From Neomegalonema sp. (GTDB lineage Bacteria; Pseudomonadota; Alphaproteobacteria; Rhodobacterales; Rhodobacteraceae), in contig NZ_JAQTXI010000008.1 in NCBI RefSeq assembly GCF_028688855.1, positions 62,001-126,000 on the forward strand: a DNA stretch of 64,000 nt. The letters are read 5' to 3'. Shown piece by piece: positions 18,943 through 27,499 of the stretch; the first letter of the stretch is position 1, and each line of letters starts with the position of its first letter. The notes beneath the pieces are model-generated. The model ran no database searches. It worked only from the letters and a program-made list of their open reading frames with translations, and was not told the DNA's origin. The position numbers were made by a program, and so were the translations under genes.

Positions 18943-19779
18943 TCAGGCCTTCTCGGCGCGCTTGGCCTCGCGCCACCAGCCTTCGAGGACGTCGATGCGC
19001 TGGCCCTTCATCCCGGCGCCCTGCGCGGCGGCGATGGCCTCGACGCGGCGGAAGCGGGCCTCGAACTTCCGCGTCGCCGCGCGGAGCGCCTCCTCCGGAT
19101 CCACGCCGAGCATGCGGCTCCAGTTCACCGCCGAGAAGAGCAGGTCGCCCATCTCGTCGACGAGGGCCGCGGAGGGCGCGCCGGGAGAGGCCCCGGGCGC
19201 GATCTCGGCGCGGACCTCCTCGATCTCCTCCATCATCTTTTCGCGGGCGCCTTCGGGGTCGGGCCAGTCGAAGCCGACGCGGGCGGCGCGCTTCTGGATC
19301 TTCTCGGCGCGGGCGAGGGCGGGCAGGGCCAGAGGCACGTCGTCGAGCGTTCCGGTCTGGGCGCGGGCGGCGCGCTCCTGCGCCTTCTGCGCCTCCCAGA
19401 GGGCGGTCTGTTCTCCGGCGGAGCGGGCGGCGGCCTCGCCGAAGACATGCGGATGGCGCGAGATCATCTTCTCGTTGATGGCGCGGGCGGCGTCTGCGAA
19501 GGCGAAATGGCCCTGCTCCTCGGCCATGCGGCTGTGATAGGCGACCTGAAGCAGCAAGTCTCCCAGCTCCGACTTCAGCCCGGGCATGTCCGCGCGGGCG
19601 ACGGCGTCCGCGACTTCATAGGCTTCTTCTATGGTGTAGGGGGCGATGCTGGCGAAATCCTGTTCGCGGTCCCAGGGGCATCCGGTCTCGGGATCGCGCA
19701 GGCGCGCCATGATCGCGATCAGGCGTTCGAGCTCCCGCGCGGCTTCGGAGGGGGCGGCTTCTGGAGAGGATGAGGTCAT
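18943..19779 (-). CDS. mazG: nucleoside triphosphate pyrophosphohydrolase MazG
   Basis: Hydrolyses nucleoside triphosphates to monophosphates and pyrophosphate. The 278-residue protein has two MazG domains: the first (about residues 10-130) contains CPWDREQDFASIAPYTIEEA with the metal-binding EEAYEV and ELGDLLLQVAYH, and the second (about 150-275) contains EEIEEVRAEI and DEMGDLLFSAVNWSR. ATG 19779 is chosen because the family begins close to LERLIAIMARLRDP; a longer frame to 19932 has no family similarity. It is separated from the SNase-like gene by 113 bases. Confidence 0.93.
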   Translation of the reverse strand: MTSSSPEAAPSEAARELERLIAIMARLRDPETGCPWDREQDFASIAPYTIEEAYEVADAVARADMPGLKSELGDLLLQVAYHSRMAEEQGHFAFADAARAINEKMISRHPHVFGEAAARSAGEQTALWEAQKAQERAARAQTGTLDDVPLALPALARAEKIQKRAARVGFDWPDPEGAREKMMEEIEEVRAEIAPGASPGAPSAALVDEMGDLLFSAVNWSRMLGVDPEEALRAATRKFEARFRRVEAIAAAQGAGMKGQRIDVLEGWWREAKRAEKA

Positions 19780-19974
19780 GTCGGGAGGCTCCGGCTTGAA
19801 GCTCCGCCCCGGCGGCGGGCCGTTCCGGGCTTCATAAAGCCCGCCTTCGCCTCTGGAAACCGCTTTTCGCGGCGAAAGGCCGCCGCCGAGGCGGTCCGAC
19901 TCCATCTTGACTCCGGGCCGCGTCAGCCCCAAGAGACGGGGGCTCCGGATTTCGGCGGCGCAGCATTCCAGCGA

Positions 19975-20135
19975 CGCCGGATTTCAGGGAACGTCGGTGA
20001 GGCCCTCCCCAGGGCCGATTCCGCGGCTGCCCCCGCAACTGTAAGCGGCGAGCTTCGGCCCTCAAAGCCACTGGAGGCGACTCCGGGAAGGCGGACCGAA
20101 GCCCTGACCCGCAAGCCAGGAGACCGCCCGGAGCG
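19975..20135 (+). promoter_or_regulatory. cobalamin riboswitch (B12 element)
   Basis: All conserved blocks of the AdoCbl riboswitch appear in order: AGGGAA with GGTGAGG (19986-20002), ATTCCGCGGCTGCCCCCGC (20018-20036) with AACTGTAA just after, the B12-box region AGCCACTGG (20066-20074), GGGAAGGCGG (20084-20093), and GACCCGCAAGCCAGGAGACC (20106-20125). It lies in the leader of btuB. About 150 bases separate it from the btuB ATG, leaving room for the expression platform. It should switch off BtuB and probably BtuFC synthesis when cobalamin is plentiful. Confidence 0.95.
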
Positions 20136-20285
20136 CTCACCCATTCCGGGCGCGGGGCGCGACCGGAAGCGGAATTTCCGCAGCGGTGAAGATCACGCCG
20201 CCTGCTGGAGGGAATCCTTCTCAGGTTTTTCGGGCTCAGGCCTTTCGGGAATCGCGGGGCGCAAGCCTGCGAGAGAGGGACGACG

Positions 20286-22166
20286 ATGATTCGACAAGCC
20301 AGCGCCACGGCCATAGCCGTCGGCTGCGCCGCCCTGTGGACGGGCGCCGCCTTCAGCCAGCAGACCGCCCTTCGGCTCGACCCCATCATCCTCTCGGGCG
20401 GCCTGACTCCCGCCGAGGCCGCGACCTACGCCCGCGCCCATACGGTGATCACCGGCGAGGAGATCGCCGCGCGGGGAATCACCACCGTTCAGGACGCCCT
20501 GCGCAGCGTCCCCGGCGTGGCGGTGAGCGGCTCGGGCCGCGACTTCACCCAGATCCGCATCCGCGGCGGCGAGGCCAACCACACCCTCCTCCTGATCGAC
20601 GGCGTTCCGGCGGGCGCGGGAGACGGCGAATATCTCTTCTCCGGGCTGGAGACCGCCAACATCGAGCGCATCGAGGTGCTGCGCGGCCCGCAATCGACCT
20701 TCTACGGCTCCAACGCCTCTTCGGGCGTGATCAACATCATCACGAAGAAGGGGACCACGCCGGGCGTCCGCTACGGCGGCGAGGTCGAGGTCGGCAACGG
20801 CTTCGCCGGAGGCCTGCACGGCTCGGCGCGCACGGAGCGCGGCGGCCTGAGCTTCAATTTCAGCGGCCGCGACGACCGGGGTCATGACTACTCCGGCGAC
20901 GGCGGCGAAAAGGACGGAATCGAGCGCGCGACCATCGGACTCGCGGGCGACTGGCGCGCGACCGAAGACCTCAAGCTCGGCTTCACCTTGCGCGGGGCGC
21001 GGGAGCGCTCGGATTACGACGCCACGAGCTGGGCCGCCGTCGACGCCGCGGGCTATGTGGTGGACGACCCGAATCTCCGCGCCGACCGTCGCGAGCTGAC
21101 CGGCGAGCTTTATGGCGAATACGCCATGCTGGACGGGCGTCTGAATCACCGCCTGGCCTGGACCCACAGCGAATTCGACCGCCGGAGCGGCGGCTCCGCC
21201 TGGACCGACCAGCAGACCGACGCCTTCAAATATCGCGCGAGCTACGGGCTGGACGGGCTTCCGGCGGAGCAGGCGCGGCATCTGGTGAACTTCCTGGCCG
21301 AGCATCGCCGGGACTCCAGCAGCGCCAATCCCGATTACGACCGCGACGCCACCTCTCTGGCGCTGGAGTATCGGGGGTCGCTGAGCTTCGGCCTCGACGT
21401 GCAGGCGGGCCTGCGCCATGACTTCAACAGCGTCTTCAAGGACGCCGCCACCTGGACGCTCGGCCTTTCCTATCCGGTGGCGAACACGCCTTTCCGCCTG
21501 CATGGCTCGGCGGGGACGGGCTCGGTCAACCCGACCTATTACGAGCTCTACGCCGATGATCTGTACACCGTCGGCAACCCGGGCCTGAAGCCCGAGCGCA
21601 ACCGCAGCTTCGATTTCGGCGTGGAGTCCAGCTTCCTCGACGGGCGCGGCGTGGTCGACGTCACCTATTTCAACGAGCGGCTGAAGAACGAGATCGCCTA
21701 TGTCAACGGGGTCGGCGGGGCGCGCAGCAGCTACCGCAACCGCGACGGCGACAGCCCGCGTCAGGGCGTCGAGGTCTCGGGCTCCCTCGCGCTGACGCCG
21801 GACACCGATCTGCGCCTCTCCTACACCTGGCTGGACGCCTCCGAGCCGGACGGCCGCGTCGAGGTGCGACGCCCGAAACATGAGCTGAGCCTCGGCGCGA
21901 CCCAGCGCTTCCTCGACGGGCGGGCTTCGGTTTCGGCGGACCTGCGCTATGTGGCCGACAACTACGACGATCAGTTCTGGGGCTCCTATCCGCGCGCCAA
22001 ACTGCCGAACTACGCGGTGGTCGATCTCGCCGGAACCTACGACCTGACCGAAAACCTCCAGGTTTTCGGCCGCGTGGACAATCTCTTCGACAAGGATCAT
22101 TCCGACGTCTGGGGCTACGCCGCGCAGGGAGTCACGGGCGCCGTCGGCCTCCGGGCCGAGTGGTGA
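20286..22166 (+). CDS. btuB: TonB-dependent vitamin B12 outer-membrane receptor
   Basis: A 626-residue outer-membrane receptor with a signal peptide (residues 1 to about 25), a plug domain (about 45-160) and a beta-barrel to the end. The TonB-box region is LDPIILSGG near residue 33. The plug shows VITGEEIAARGITTVQDALR and IERIEVLRGPQSTFYGSNAS. The barrel ends GVTGAVGLRAEW with a C-terminal aromatic residue. The cobalamin riboswitch upstream and the BtuF/BtuC genes downstream support cobalamin or corrinoid as the ligand. GAGAGAGG lies upstream of the ATG. Confidence 0.92.
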   Translation: MIRQASATAIAVGCAALWTGAAFSQQTALRLDPIILSGGLTPAEAATYARAHTVITGEEIAARGITTVQDALRSVPGVAVSGSGRDFTQIRIRGGEANHTLLLIDGVPAGAGDGEYLFSGLETANIERIEVLRGPQSTFYGSNASSGVINIITKKGTTPGVRYGGEVEVGNGFAGGLHGSARTERGGLSFNFSGRDDRGHDYSGDGGEKDGIERATIGLAGDWRATEDLKLGFTLRGARERSDYDATSWAAVDAAGYVVDDPNLRADRRELTGELYGEYAMLDGRLNHRLAWTHSEFDRRSGGSAWTDQQTDAFKYRASYGLDGLPAEQARHLVNFLAEHRRDSSSANPDYDRDATSLALEYRGSLSFGLDVQAGLRHDFNSVFKDAATWTLGLSYPVANTPFRLHGSAGTGSVNPTYYELYADDLYTVGNPGLKPERNRSFDFGVESSFLDGRGVVDVTYFNERLKNEIAYVNGVGGARSSYRNRDGDSPRQGVEVSGSLALTPDTDLRLSYTWLDASEPDGRVEVRRPKHELSLGATQRFLDGRASVSADLRYVADNYDDQFWGSYPRAKLPNYAVVDLAGTYDLTENLQVFGRVDNLFDKDHSDVWGYAAQGVTGAVGLRAEW

Positions 22167-22176
22167 GGATGCGCGG

Positions 22177-23091
22177 ATGAAGAAGCGAGGCGCGTTTCGT
22201 CGGGGGGAAGGCTTCTCCGGCCCGCCGCGTCGCGCCGCGCTTCTCTGCGCGCTGACGGCTCTGACCATGAGCGCGGCTCCGGCGCGCGCTCTGGAGGGGC
22301 CCGCTCCCGATGCGGCGCCGCGTCGGGTGGTTTCGGTCAATCTCTGCGCGGATCAGCTCGCCCTGATGCTGGCCGCGCCGGGACAACTGCTCTCGGTCTC
22401 GATGCTGGCGCAGGATCCGCGTTCTTCGGTCATGGCGGAGGCGGCGCAGGCCCTGCGGGTCAATCACGGGTTGGCCGAGGAGATCTTCCTGATGGATCCC
22501 GACCTCGTGCTGGCGGGCAGCTTCACCAGCGCGGCCACGGTCGGGATGCTGGAGCGGCTCGGGCTGCGCGTGGAGCGGCTCGCGCCCGCCTACGCCCTGG
22601 AGGAGATCGCCGGGCTGATCCGTCAGACGGGCGGGCTGCTCGGGCGCGAGGCCGAAGCCGAGGCCATGGCCGCGCGCTTCGAGGCCGATCTGGCGGCCTT
22701 GCGGGCTTCGGCGGCGGAGTCGACCCATCCGCGCGCGGCGCTCTACGAGGCCAACGGCTATGCGCCCGGCGAGAAGAGCCTTGCGGCGGATCTCCTGCGG
22801 GTTTCGGGCTTCGCTTCGGTGGCTGCGGAGTTCGGGCTCGATCACGGCGGCTTCGTGCCTCTGGAGCTTCTGGTCCTGGCTGAGCCCGACATGGTGGTGG
22901 CGGGTCGTCCGCGCGACGAGGGCGCGGCGCGGGGCGAGGAGATTCTCGTCCATCCGGCGCTCGAGGCTCTGCGGGGGCGCAGCGGCGTGGGGGTGCTGCC
23001 GGATCGCGACTGGGTTTGCGGATTGCCCGCGACCTTGCGCGCGGCGGAGCGTCTGGGCGCGGCGCGGCGGGACCTGGAGGCCAAGAAATGA
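22177..23091 (+). CDS. btuF: cobalamin ABC transporter substrate-binding protein (BtuF-like)
   Basis: A 304-residue periplasmic binding protein of the helical-backbone metal/cofactor class. It has a signal peptide (about residues 1-43; the first 20 residues are unusually basic). VVSVNLCADQLALMLAAPG begins the mature domain and LGLRVERLAPAYALEEIAGL follows. It begins 10 bases after btuB and its stop overlaps the ATG of the permease gene. The ligand is inferred from the riboswitch and btuB. Confidence 0.85.
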   Translation: MKKRGAFRRGEGFSGPPRRAALLCALTALTMSAAPARALEGPAPDAAPRRVVSVNLCADQLALMLAAPGQLLSVSMLAQDPRSSVMAEAAQALRVNHGLAEEIFLMDPDLVLAGSFTSAATVGMLERLGLRVERLAPAYALEEIAGLIRQTGGLLGREAEAEAMAARFEADLAALRASAAESTHPRAALYEANGYAPGEKSLAADLLRVSGFASVAAEFGLDHGGFVPLELLVLAEPDMVVAGRPRDEGAARGEEILVHPALEALRGRSGVGVLPDRDWVCGLPATLRAAERLGAARRDLEAKK

Positions 23092-24077
23092 GTTATGGCG
23101 CGCTGATGGCGGTTCTGGCCTTTCTGACGGCGGCGTTGTTCTGCGCCTCTTTGCTGATCGGGCCGGGCGCCATCGGCCTCGCCGACAGCCTCGACGCCCT
23201 GCTGCGCGGACGCGGCGAGGCCGTGACCCTGGTCATGCGCGAGATCCGCCTCCCGAGGGCCCTGCTCGGAGTCATGGTGGGGGCGGCGCTCGGAGCCTCG
23301 GGGGCGGCGCTGCAGGGATTCCTGCGCAATCCCCTCGCCGAGCCCGGATTGATCGGCGTCTCGGCCATGGCGAGCCTCGGGGCGGTGATCTCGCTCCAGA
23401 CGGGACTCGCGGCGGCTTTCGCTCTGGCCCTGCCTCTGGCGGCTCTGGCGGGAGCTCTGGCGGGGGCGCTGCTGATTCTCGTCATGGCGGGGCCGCGCGG
23501 CGCGGCCCTGACGCTGATTCTCGGCGGCGTGGCGATTTCGGCTCTGGGCGGCGCCGCGAGCGCCCTGGTCCTGAGCCTCTCGCCCAATCCCTTCGCCGCC
23601 GCCGAGATCGTCTTCTGGACCATGGGCTCTCTGGCCGACCGCTCGATGGTCCATGTGGGGTTGATGGCGCCCTTCTTCCTGATCGGACTGGCGCTTCTGG
23701 CCCCGCTCGGGCGGGGGCTGGACGCGCTCACCCTCGGCGAGGACGCCGCCGAGGCCATGGGCGTCGGCCTGAGGCGTCTGCGTCTGACGCTCGTGGCGGC
23801 GACGGCGGCTCTGGTGGGCTCCGCGACGGCGGTGGCGGGCGGAATCGGATTCGTGGGGCTGGCGGCGCCGCATCTGCTCCGGAGGGCGGTGGGCGGGGCG
23901 CCCTCGCGGCTGATTCCGGCGGCGGCGCTCGGAGGGGCGATCCTCGTGCTGGCCGCCGACGTCGCGGTCCGGGTGATCGCGCCGGACCGGGACCTCAAGC
24001 TCGGGGTGATGACGGCTCTGGTGGGGGCGCCCTTCTTCCTGCATCTGATCGCGCGGGCCCGCCGCGACGGAGCGTGA
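23088..24077 (+). CDS. btuC: cobalamin ABC transporter permease (FecCD/BtuC family)
   Basis: A 329-residue inner-membrane permease of the FecCD family with about nine or ten membrane segments. Family landmarks are IRLPRALLGVMVGAALGASG (about residues 50-70), LQGFLRNPLAEPGLIGVSAM and GGIGFVGLAAPHLLRRAVGG. The ATG at 23088 overlaps the btuF stop (ATGA), so the two are coupled. The expected third gene, the ATPase BtuD, does not follow; 24 bases later the convergent gpsA gene ends. Confidence 0.9.
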   Translation: MSYGALMAVLAFLTAALFCASLLIGPGAIGLADSLDALLRGRGEAVTLVMREIRLPRALLGVMVGAALGASGAALQGFLRNPLAEPGLIGVSAMASLGAVISLQTGLAAAFALALPLAALAGALAGALLILVMAGPRGAALTLILGGVAISALGGAASALVLSLSPNPFAAAEIVFWTMGSLADRSMVHVGLMAPFFLIGLALLAPLGRGLDALTLGEDAAEAMGVGLRRLRLTLVAATAALVGSATAVAGGIGFVGLAAPHLLRRAVGGAPSRLIPAAALGGAILVLAADVAVRVIAPDRDLKLGVMTALVGAPFFLHLIARARRDGA

Positions 24078-24100
24078 CGCCCCCGCTTGCGCCGCGCGCT

Positions 24101-25102
24101 TCAGTCCTCGCGCCGCAGGGGCCGCGAGAGCAGGCTCTCGACCGCCTCGCCGATGGAGAGCTCTCCCTTGAGCAGCGCCGAAACCATGTGGGTCACGGGG
24201 AGATCCTCCTCCGCCGAGGCCTCGGAGACGGCGTGGGCGGTCATCACGCCTTCGACGGTGGCCTTCTCCTCCGGGGGCTTTCCCGCGCCGAAGGCGAGCC
24301 CATGCCGGTAATTGCGCGACTGGGTTGATGTGCAGGTGAGCACGAGGTCTCCGAAGCCCGAAAGGCCGAAGAGCGTTTCGCGGCGGGCCTTCCGCAGGGC
24401 GGCGTAACGGACCATCTCGGCGAATCCGCGGGTCATGAGGGCCGAGCGGGCGCTTTCGCCGAAATCTCCGCCGATGGCCATGCCCGCGCCGATGGCCACC
24501 ACGTTCTTGAGCGCCCCGCCCAGCTGCGCCCCCACGGGATCGTCGCTCAGATAGAGCCGCAGCGTCGCCAGCGAGAGGGCCGCCTGAAGCGATTCGCCTT
24601 CCGGATCGCGCGTGGCGAGGGTCAGGGCGGTGGGCTTTCCGGCGGCGATGTCGGCGGCGAAGCTGGGGCCGGTGAGGACCGCCGTCCGGGCGCCGGGGAT
24701 CTCGCTCTCGACCACCTCCGTCGGCAGGAGCCCCGTTCCGCGCTCGACTCCCTTGCAGCAGACCACGAGCGCATGTCCCGCGAGCGCCTCGCGATGGGTC
24801 CGCAGGAGGCTCCGCAGCGCCTGGGTCGGGACCGCCAGAAGCGCGATTCCCCGGCCCGCGCCCCCCTCGCCGAGGGCCTCGCCGATCTCCGCGGAGATCC
24901 GCAGCTTCCCGGGCAGGCGTCGGCCCGGCAGATGGGCGGCGTTCTCCCGCGAGATCCGCAGGGCCTCCATGCGCTCCGCATCGCGGCCCCAGAGGGCGGC
25001 GGAGCCTGCGCCCTCGGCGAGGACGACGGCCAGCGCCGTGCCGAAGGCGCCTGCGCCCAGCACGGCGACGGGAGCGGGAGGCTGCATGCGGAGAGCTTTC
25101 AT
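24101..25102 (-). CDS. gpsA: glycerol-3-phosphate dehydrogenase [NAD(P)+]
   Basis: Reduces dihydroxyacetone phosphate to sn-glycerol 3-phosphate for phospholipid synthesis. The 333-residue protein has the dinucleotide-binding VAVLGAGAFGTALAVVLAEG near the N-terminus, VVCCKGVE, the catalytic-lysine segment GGALKNVVAIGAGMAIG, and the C-terminal ESLLSRPLR. The start could be ATG 25102 or ATG 25087; neither has a good ribosome binding site. It converges on btuC and is divergent from the kynureninase-like gene. Confidence 0.93.
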   Translation of the reverse strand: MKALRMQPPAPVAVLGAGAFGTALAVVLAEGAGSAALWGRDAERMEALRISRENAAHLPGRRLPGKLRISAEIGEALGEGGAGRGIALLAVPTQALRSLLRTHREALAGHALVVCCKGVERGTGLLPTEVVESEIPGARTAVLTGPSFAADIAAGKPTALTLATRDPEGESLQAALSLATLRLYLSDDPVGAQLGGALKNVVAIGAGMAIGGDFGESARSALMTRGFAEMVRYAALRKARRETLFGLSGFGDLVLTCTSTQSRNYRHGLAFGAGKPPEEKATVEGVMTAHAVSEASAEEDLPVTHMVSALLKGELSIGEAVESLLSRPLRRED

Positions 25103-25279
25103 GAAAAGGCGTCGCCTGACGGGCCGGGGCGAAGCTTCGCCTCCGGCGGAGAGGGGCGGAGAGGGGCGGAGAGGGCGGCCTCCGGGATGGACGCCCGCAC
25201 CTGCGCCTGATCCTGCGGCGAAGTCAAGGGGGCCCGCGCGCCGCGCGGAAGGCCGCCGACAGCCCCTCCATGAGGCGTT

Positions 25280-25308
25280 TTGACGTAGGCGGAAAGATCC
25301 TCTAGCCT
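25280..25308 (+). promoter_or_regulatory. candidate sigma70-like promoter of the kynureninase-like operon
   Basis: TTGACG at 25280-25285 and TAGCCT at 25303-25308 are separated by 17 bases. Transcription would start within or next to the inverted repeat at 25310-25338. The -10 is a weak match, so this is only a plausible assignment. Confidence 0.35.
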
Positions 25309-25309
25309 C

Positions 25310-25338
25310 AGGCGAGCGGACATGCGGTCCGCTCGCCT
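25310..25338. promoter_or_regulatory. perfect 12-bp inverted repeat in the leader of the kynureninase-like operon
   Basis: AGGCGAGCGGAC (25310-25321) and GTCCGCTCGCCT (25327-25338) are exact reverse complements around a five-base ATGCG spacer. The repeat ends 35 bases before the ATG at 25374 and lies where transcription would begin. It could be an operator for a dimeric regulator or a stem-loop at the 5' end of the mRNA; there is no T-run, so it is not a classical terminator. Confidence 0.6.
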
Positions 25339-25373
25339 CTCGGGAGGCGTCTCCGCAGAAAGGGGGGAGCCGC

Positions 25374-26492
25374 ATGAAGACGGATTTCTCGGCCACGCGC
25401 GCCCTGTTCGATCAGCCGGAAGGCCTGATCCATCTCGACGGCGGCTCTCTCGGGCCTCCGCCCAGGGCCGCGCAGACCCGCCTTGCGGAGGCCGTCGGGC
25501 GGGAATGGGGCGACATGCTCCGCGGCGGCCCGGCCCGCGCAGCCGCGCTGGAGAGGCCCCGACGCCTCGGCGACAGGATCGCCCGGCTGATCGGGGCCGA
25601 ACCCGGATCGGTGGTCGTCGGCGATTCCTTCGCGGTCAAGCTCCATCAGGCGCTGATCTCGGCCCTGCGGATGAACGCCGGACGCCGGGCCATCCTCGCG
25701 GTCTCCGGGAGCTTCCCCCCGGATCTCCATGCGGCGCAGGATCTCGTCCGGAGCCTCGGCCCCGAGCACGAGCTGCGGGTGGTCGAGCCCGAGGGAATCG
25801 CGAAGGCGCTGGATGAGGACGTCGCCGCCCTGATCGCCCCCGACCTCGACCACCGCACGGGACGCAGGCATGACATGGCGGCCCTGACCACCCGCGCCCA
25901 TGCGGCGGGGGCTCTGGCGATCCGGGATCTGTCGCGGTCGGCGGGCGCTTCGCCGCTGCGTCTGGCGCAGGAGCGGGCGGATTTCGCCGTGGGCCGCACC
26001 TGCGGACATCTCAACTCCGGCCCCGGCGGCCCGGCCTTCATCTACGTCGCGCCGCGCCACGCCGCGACGGCGCATCCGGGGCTTTCCGGCCCGCCGCCGC
26101 TGCTTCAGACGGCGGCTCTGGAGGCCGCGCTGGAGGTCTGGGATCAGGTGGAGATGAAGGATCTGCGCGCCCGCGCCCTGGAGCTGGCCGACCGCTTCAT
26201 CGCGGGCGTCGAGGCGGCCTGTCCGGATCTGGTCCTCGTCACGCCCCGCGCCCATGAGGAGCGGGGGAGCCAGCTCAACTTCCGCCATCCCGAGGGCCGC
26301 GCGATCCTGGAGGCGCTGGAGGCGGAGGGCGTGACCGGCGGCCTCTCCGCCCCCGATCTCCTGCGCTTCAGCTTCGCGCCGCTCCACCTCGGGCCCGAGG
26401 AGGTGGACCGCGCCGTGGAGATCCTCGCGCGGATCATGGCCGGAAAGCTCGGGGAGAGCCCCGAAGCCGGGGCCGGGACGCTCGCCCCATGA
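25374..26492 (+). CDS. kynureninase homologue lacking the PLP-binding lysine
   Basis: A 372-residue class V aminotransferase-fold protein. Kynureninase similarity runs end to end: LIHLDGGSLGPPPRAAQTRL (family 'YLDGNSLG'), SFPPDLHAAQDLV, HRTGRRHDMAALT, IRDLSRSAGA (family 'WDLAHSAGA') and LNSGPGGPAFIYV (family 'YKYLNGGPG'). The PLP-anchoring lysine is replaced by Gly211, the active-site His by Arg188 and the Trp by Arg184; Asp185 is kept. About 30 residues containing the 'GWFGH...GTP' active-site loop are absent after residue ~235, which explains the short length. The stop overlaps the next ATG by 4 bases. Normal kynureninase activity is not expected. It is either a non-enzymatic homologue or a decaying gene. 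Confidence 0.75.
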   Translation: MKTDFSATRALFDQPEGLIHLDGGSLGPPPRAAQTRLAEAVGREWGDMLRGGPARAAALERPRRLGDRIARLIGAEPGSVVVGDSFAVKLHQALISALRMNAGRRAILAVSGSFPPDLHAAQDLVRSLGPEHELRVVEPEGIAKALDEDVAALIAPDLDHRTGRRHDMAALTTRAHAAGALAIRDLSRSAGASPLRLAQERADFAVGRTCGHLNSGPGGPAFIYVAPRHAATAHPGLSGPPPLLQTAALEAALEVWDQVEMKDLRARALELADRFIAGVEAACPDLVLVTPRAHEERGSQLNFRHPEGRAILEALEAEGVTGGLSAPDLLRFSFAPLHLGPEEVDRAVEILARIMAGKLGESPEAGAGTLAP

Positions 26493-27307
26493 CCCCCGAC
26501 TGGGACGACGCCTTTGCGAACATGGCCCATGTCCCCGGCTCGGCGGCTCTGCCGGGGTTCTGGGCGGCGCGGGCGGCGGACTATCGCGCGCGGCTCGGGG
26601 AGTCCCTGCGGGAGATCTCCTATGGCGCGGGCGAAAGGCGTCGGCTCGACCTGATCCTCCCGGAGGGGCGGCCCGAGGGTCTGGCGGTCTTCATCCACGG
26701 AGGATTCTGGCTGGCCTTCGGGAAATCCGACTGGACCCATCTGGCGGAGGGCGCGCGGGCGCGCGGCTGGGCCGTGGCGCTGCCGGGCTACACCTTGGCG
26801 CCGGAGGCCTCCGTCTCGATCATGACGCGCGAGATCGGCGAGGCTCTGGGCGCGGCGGCCGCTCTGGTGGAGGGCCCGCTCCGGCTGGCGGGGCATTCGG
26901 CGGGCGGACATCTGGCGACCCGCATGATCTGCGACGACAGCCCCCTCTCCGCCGACGTGCTGGCGCGGGTGGAGAAGGTCGTCTCGATCAGCGGCCTGCA
27001 TGATCTGCGGCCCCTGCGCCGCACGAAGATGAACGAGAGGCTGCGTCTGACGCCCGAGGAGGCGGCTTCCGAAAGCCCCGTCCTGCGCAGGCCGCTCGGC
27101 TCGCCGCGTCTGACCTGCTGGGTCGGGGCGGCGGAGCGTCCGGAGTTCCTGCGCCAGTCGCGTCTGATGGCGATGATCTGGGCGGGGCTCGACGCCCGGA
27201 CCGATCTGGTCGAGGAGCCGGAGCGCAATCATTTCAACATCCTGGAGGGTCTGGAACATCCGGATTCGCCGCTTCTGCGCGCGCTCTTCGAGTCTCTTCC
27301 GGCCTGA
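26489..27307 (+). CDS. alpha/beta hydrolase, kynurenine formamidase-like
   Basis: A 272-residue alpha/beta hydrolase. The oxyanion-hole motif HGGFW (about residues 70-74), the nucleophile elbow GHSAGGHLATRM, the segment SISGLHDLRPL with N..LRLTPEEA, and the catalytic-histidine region ERNHFNILEGL match the arylformamidase group that converts N-formylkynurenine to kynurenine. It overlaps the kynureninase-like gene by 4 bases (ATGA), supporting a joint role in tryptophan/kynurenine chemistry. The catalytic residues look intact, unlike in its partner. Related esterase functions cannot be excluded. Confidence 0.75.
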   Translation: MTPDWDDAFANMAHVPGSAALPGFWAARAADYRARLGESLREISYGAGERRRLDLILPEGRPEGLAVFIHGGFWLAFGKSDWTHLAEGARARGWAVALPGYTLAPEASVSIMTREIGEALGAAAALVEGPLRLAGHSAGGHLATRMICDDSPLSADVLARVEKVVSISGLHDLRPLRRTKMNERLRLTPEEAASESPVLRRPLGSPRLTCWVGAAERPEFLRQSRLMAMIWAGLDARTDLVEEPERNHFNILEGLEHPDSPLLRALFESLPA

Positions 27308-27499
27308 ATCTCCGGCGGGCGGAGGCCGCAAGGGATGGATTCCAGGGTGAAAGAGAATCCGTGACATATCCTGACAGGAGAGTCGACAGGGCGAGGCCTC
27401 CGTCAACGCGCGAAAGCTCTTGCGCCTCCGCGCCCTGACGTAGAGGATGCCTCCCCGGCAGCTGGAGACGCTCCGCACAGGGGGCGGAAGGGGGAGAAG

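Noticed and set aside
20193..22340. A 715-codon open frame opposite btuB
   Set aside because: The riboswitch and complete receptor motifs fix the coding strand. The opposite frame lacks any domain.
22760..24328. A 522-codon plus-strand frame overlapping btuF and btuC
   Set aside because: It is in another frame of two well-supported genes, and the product is low-complexity G/R-rich sequence. It is not a missing BtuD: no Walker or ABC signature motif is present.
25145..25174. Three tandem copies of the 10-mer GGCGGAGAGG
   Set aside because: Too short and without spacers, so not a CRISPR array. It looks like a simple purine-rich repeat near the gpsA start with no evident function.
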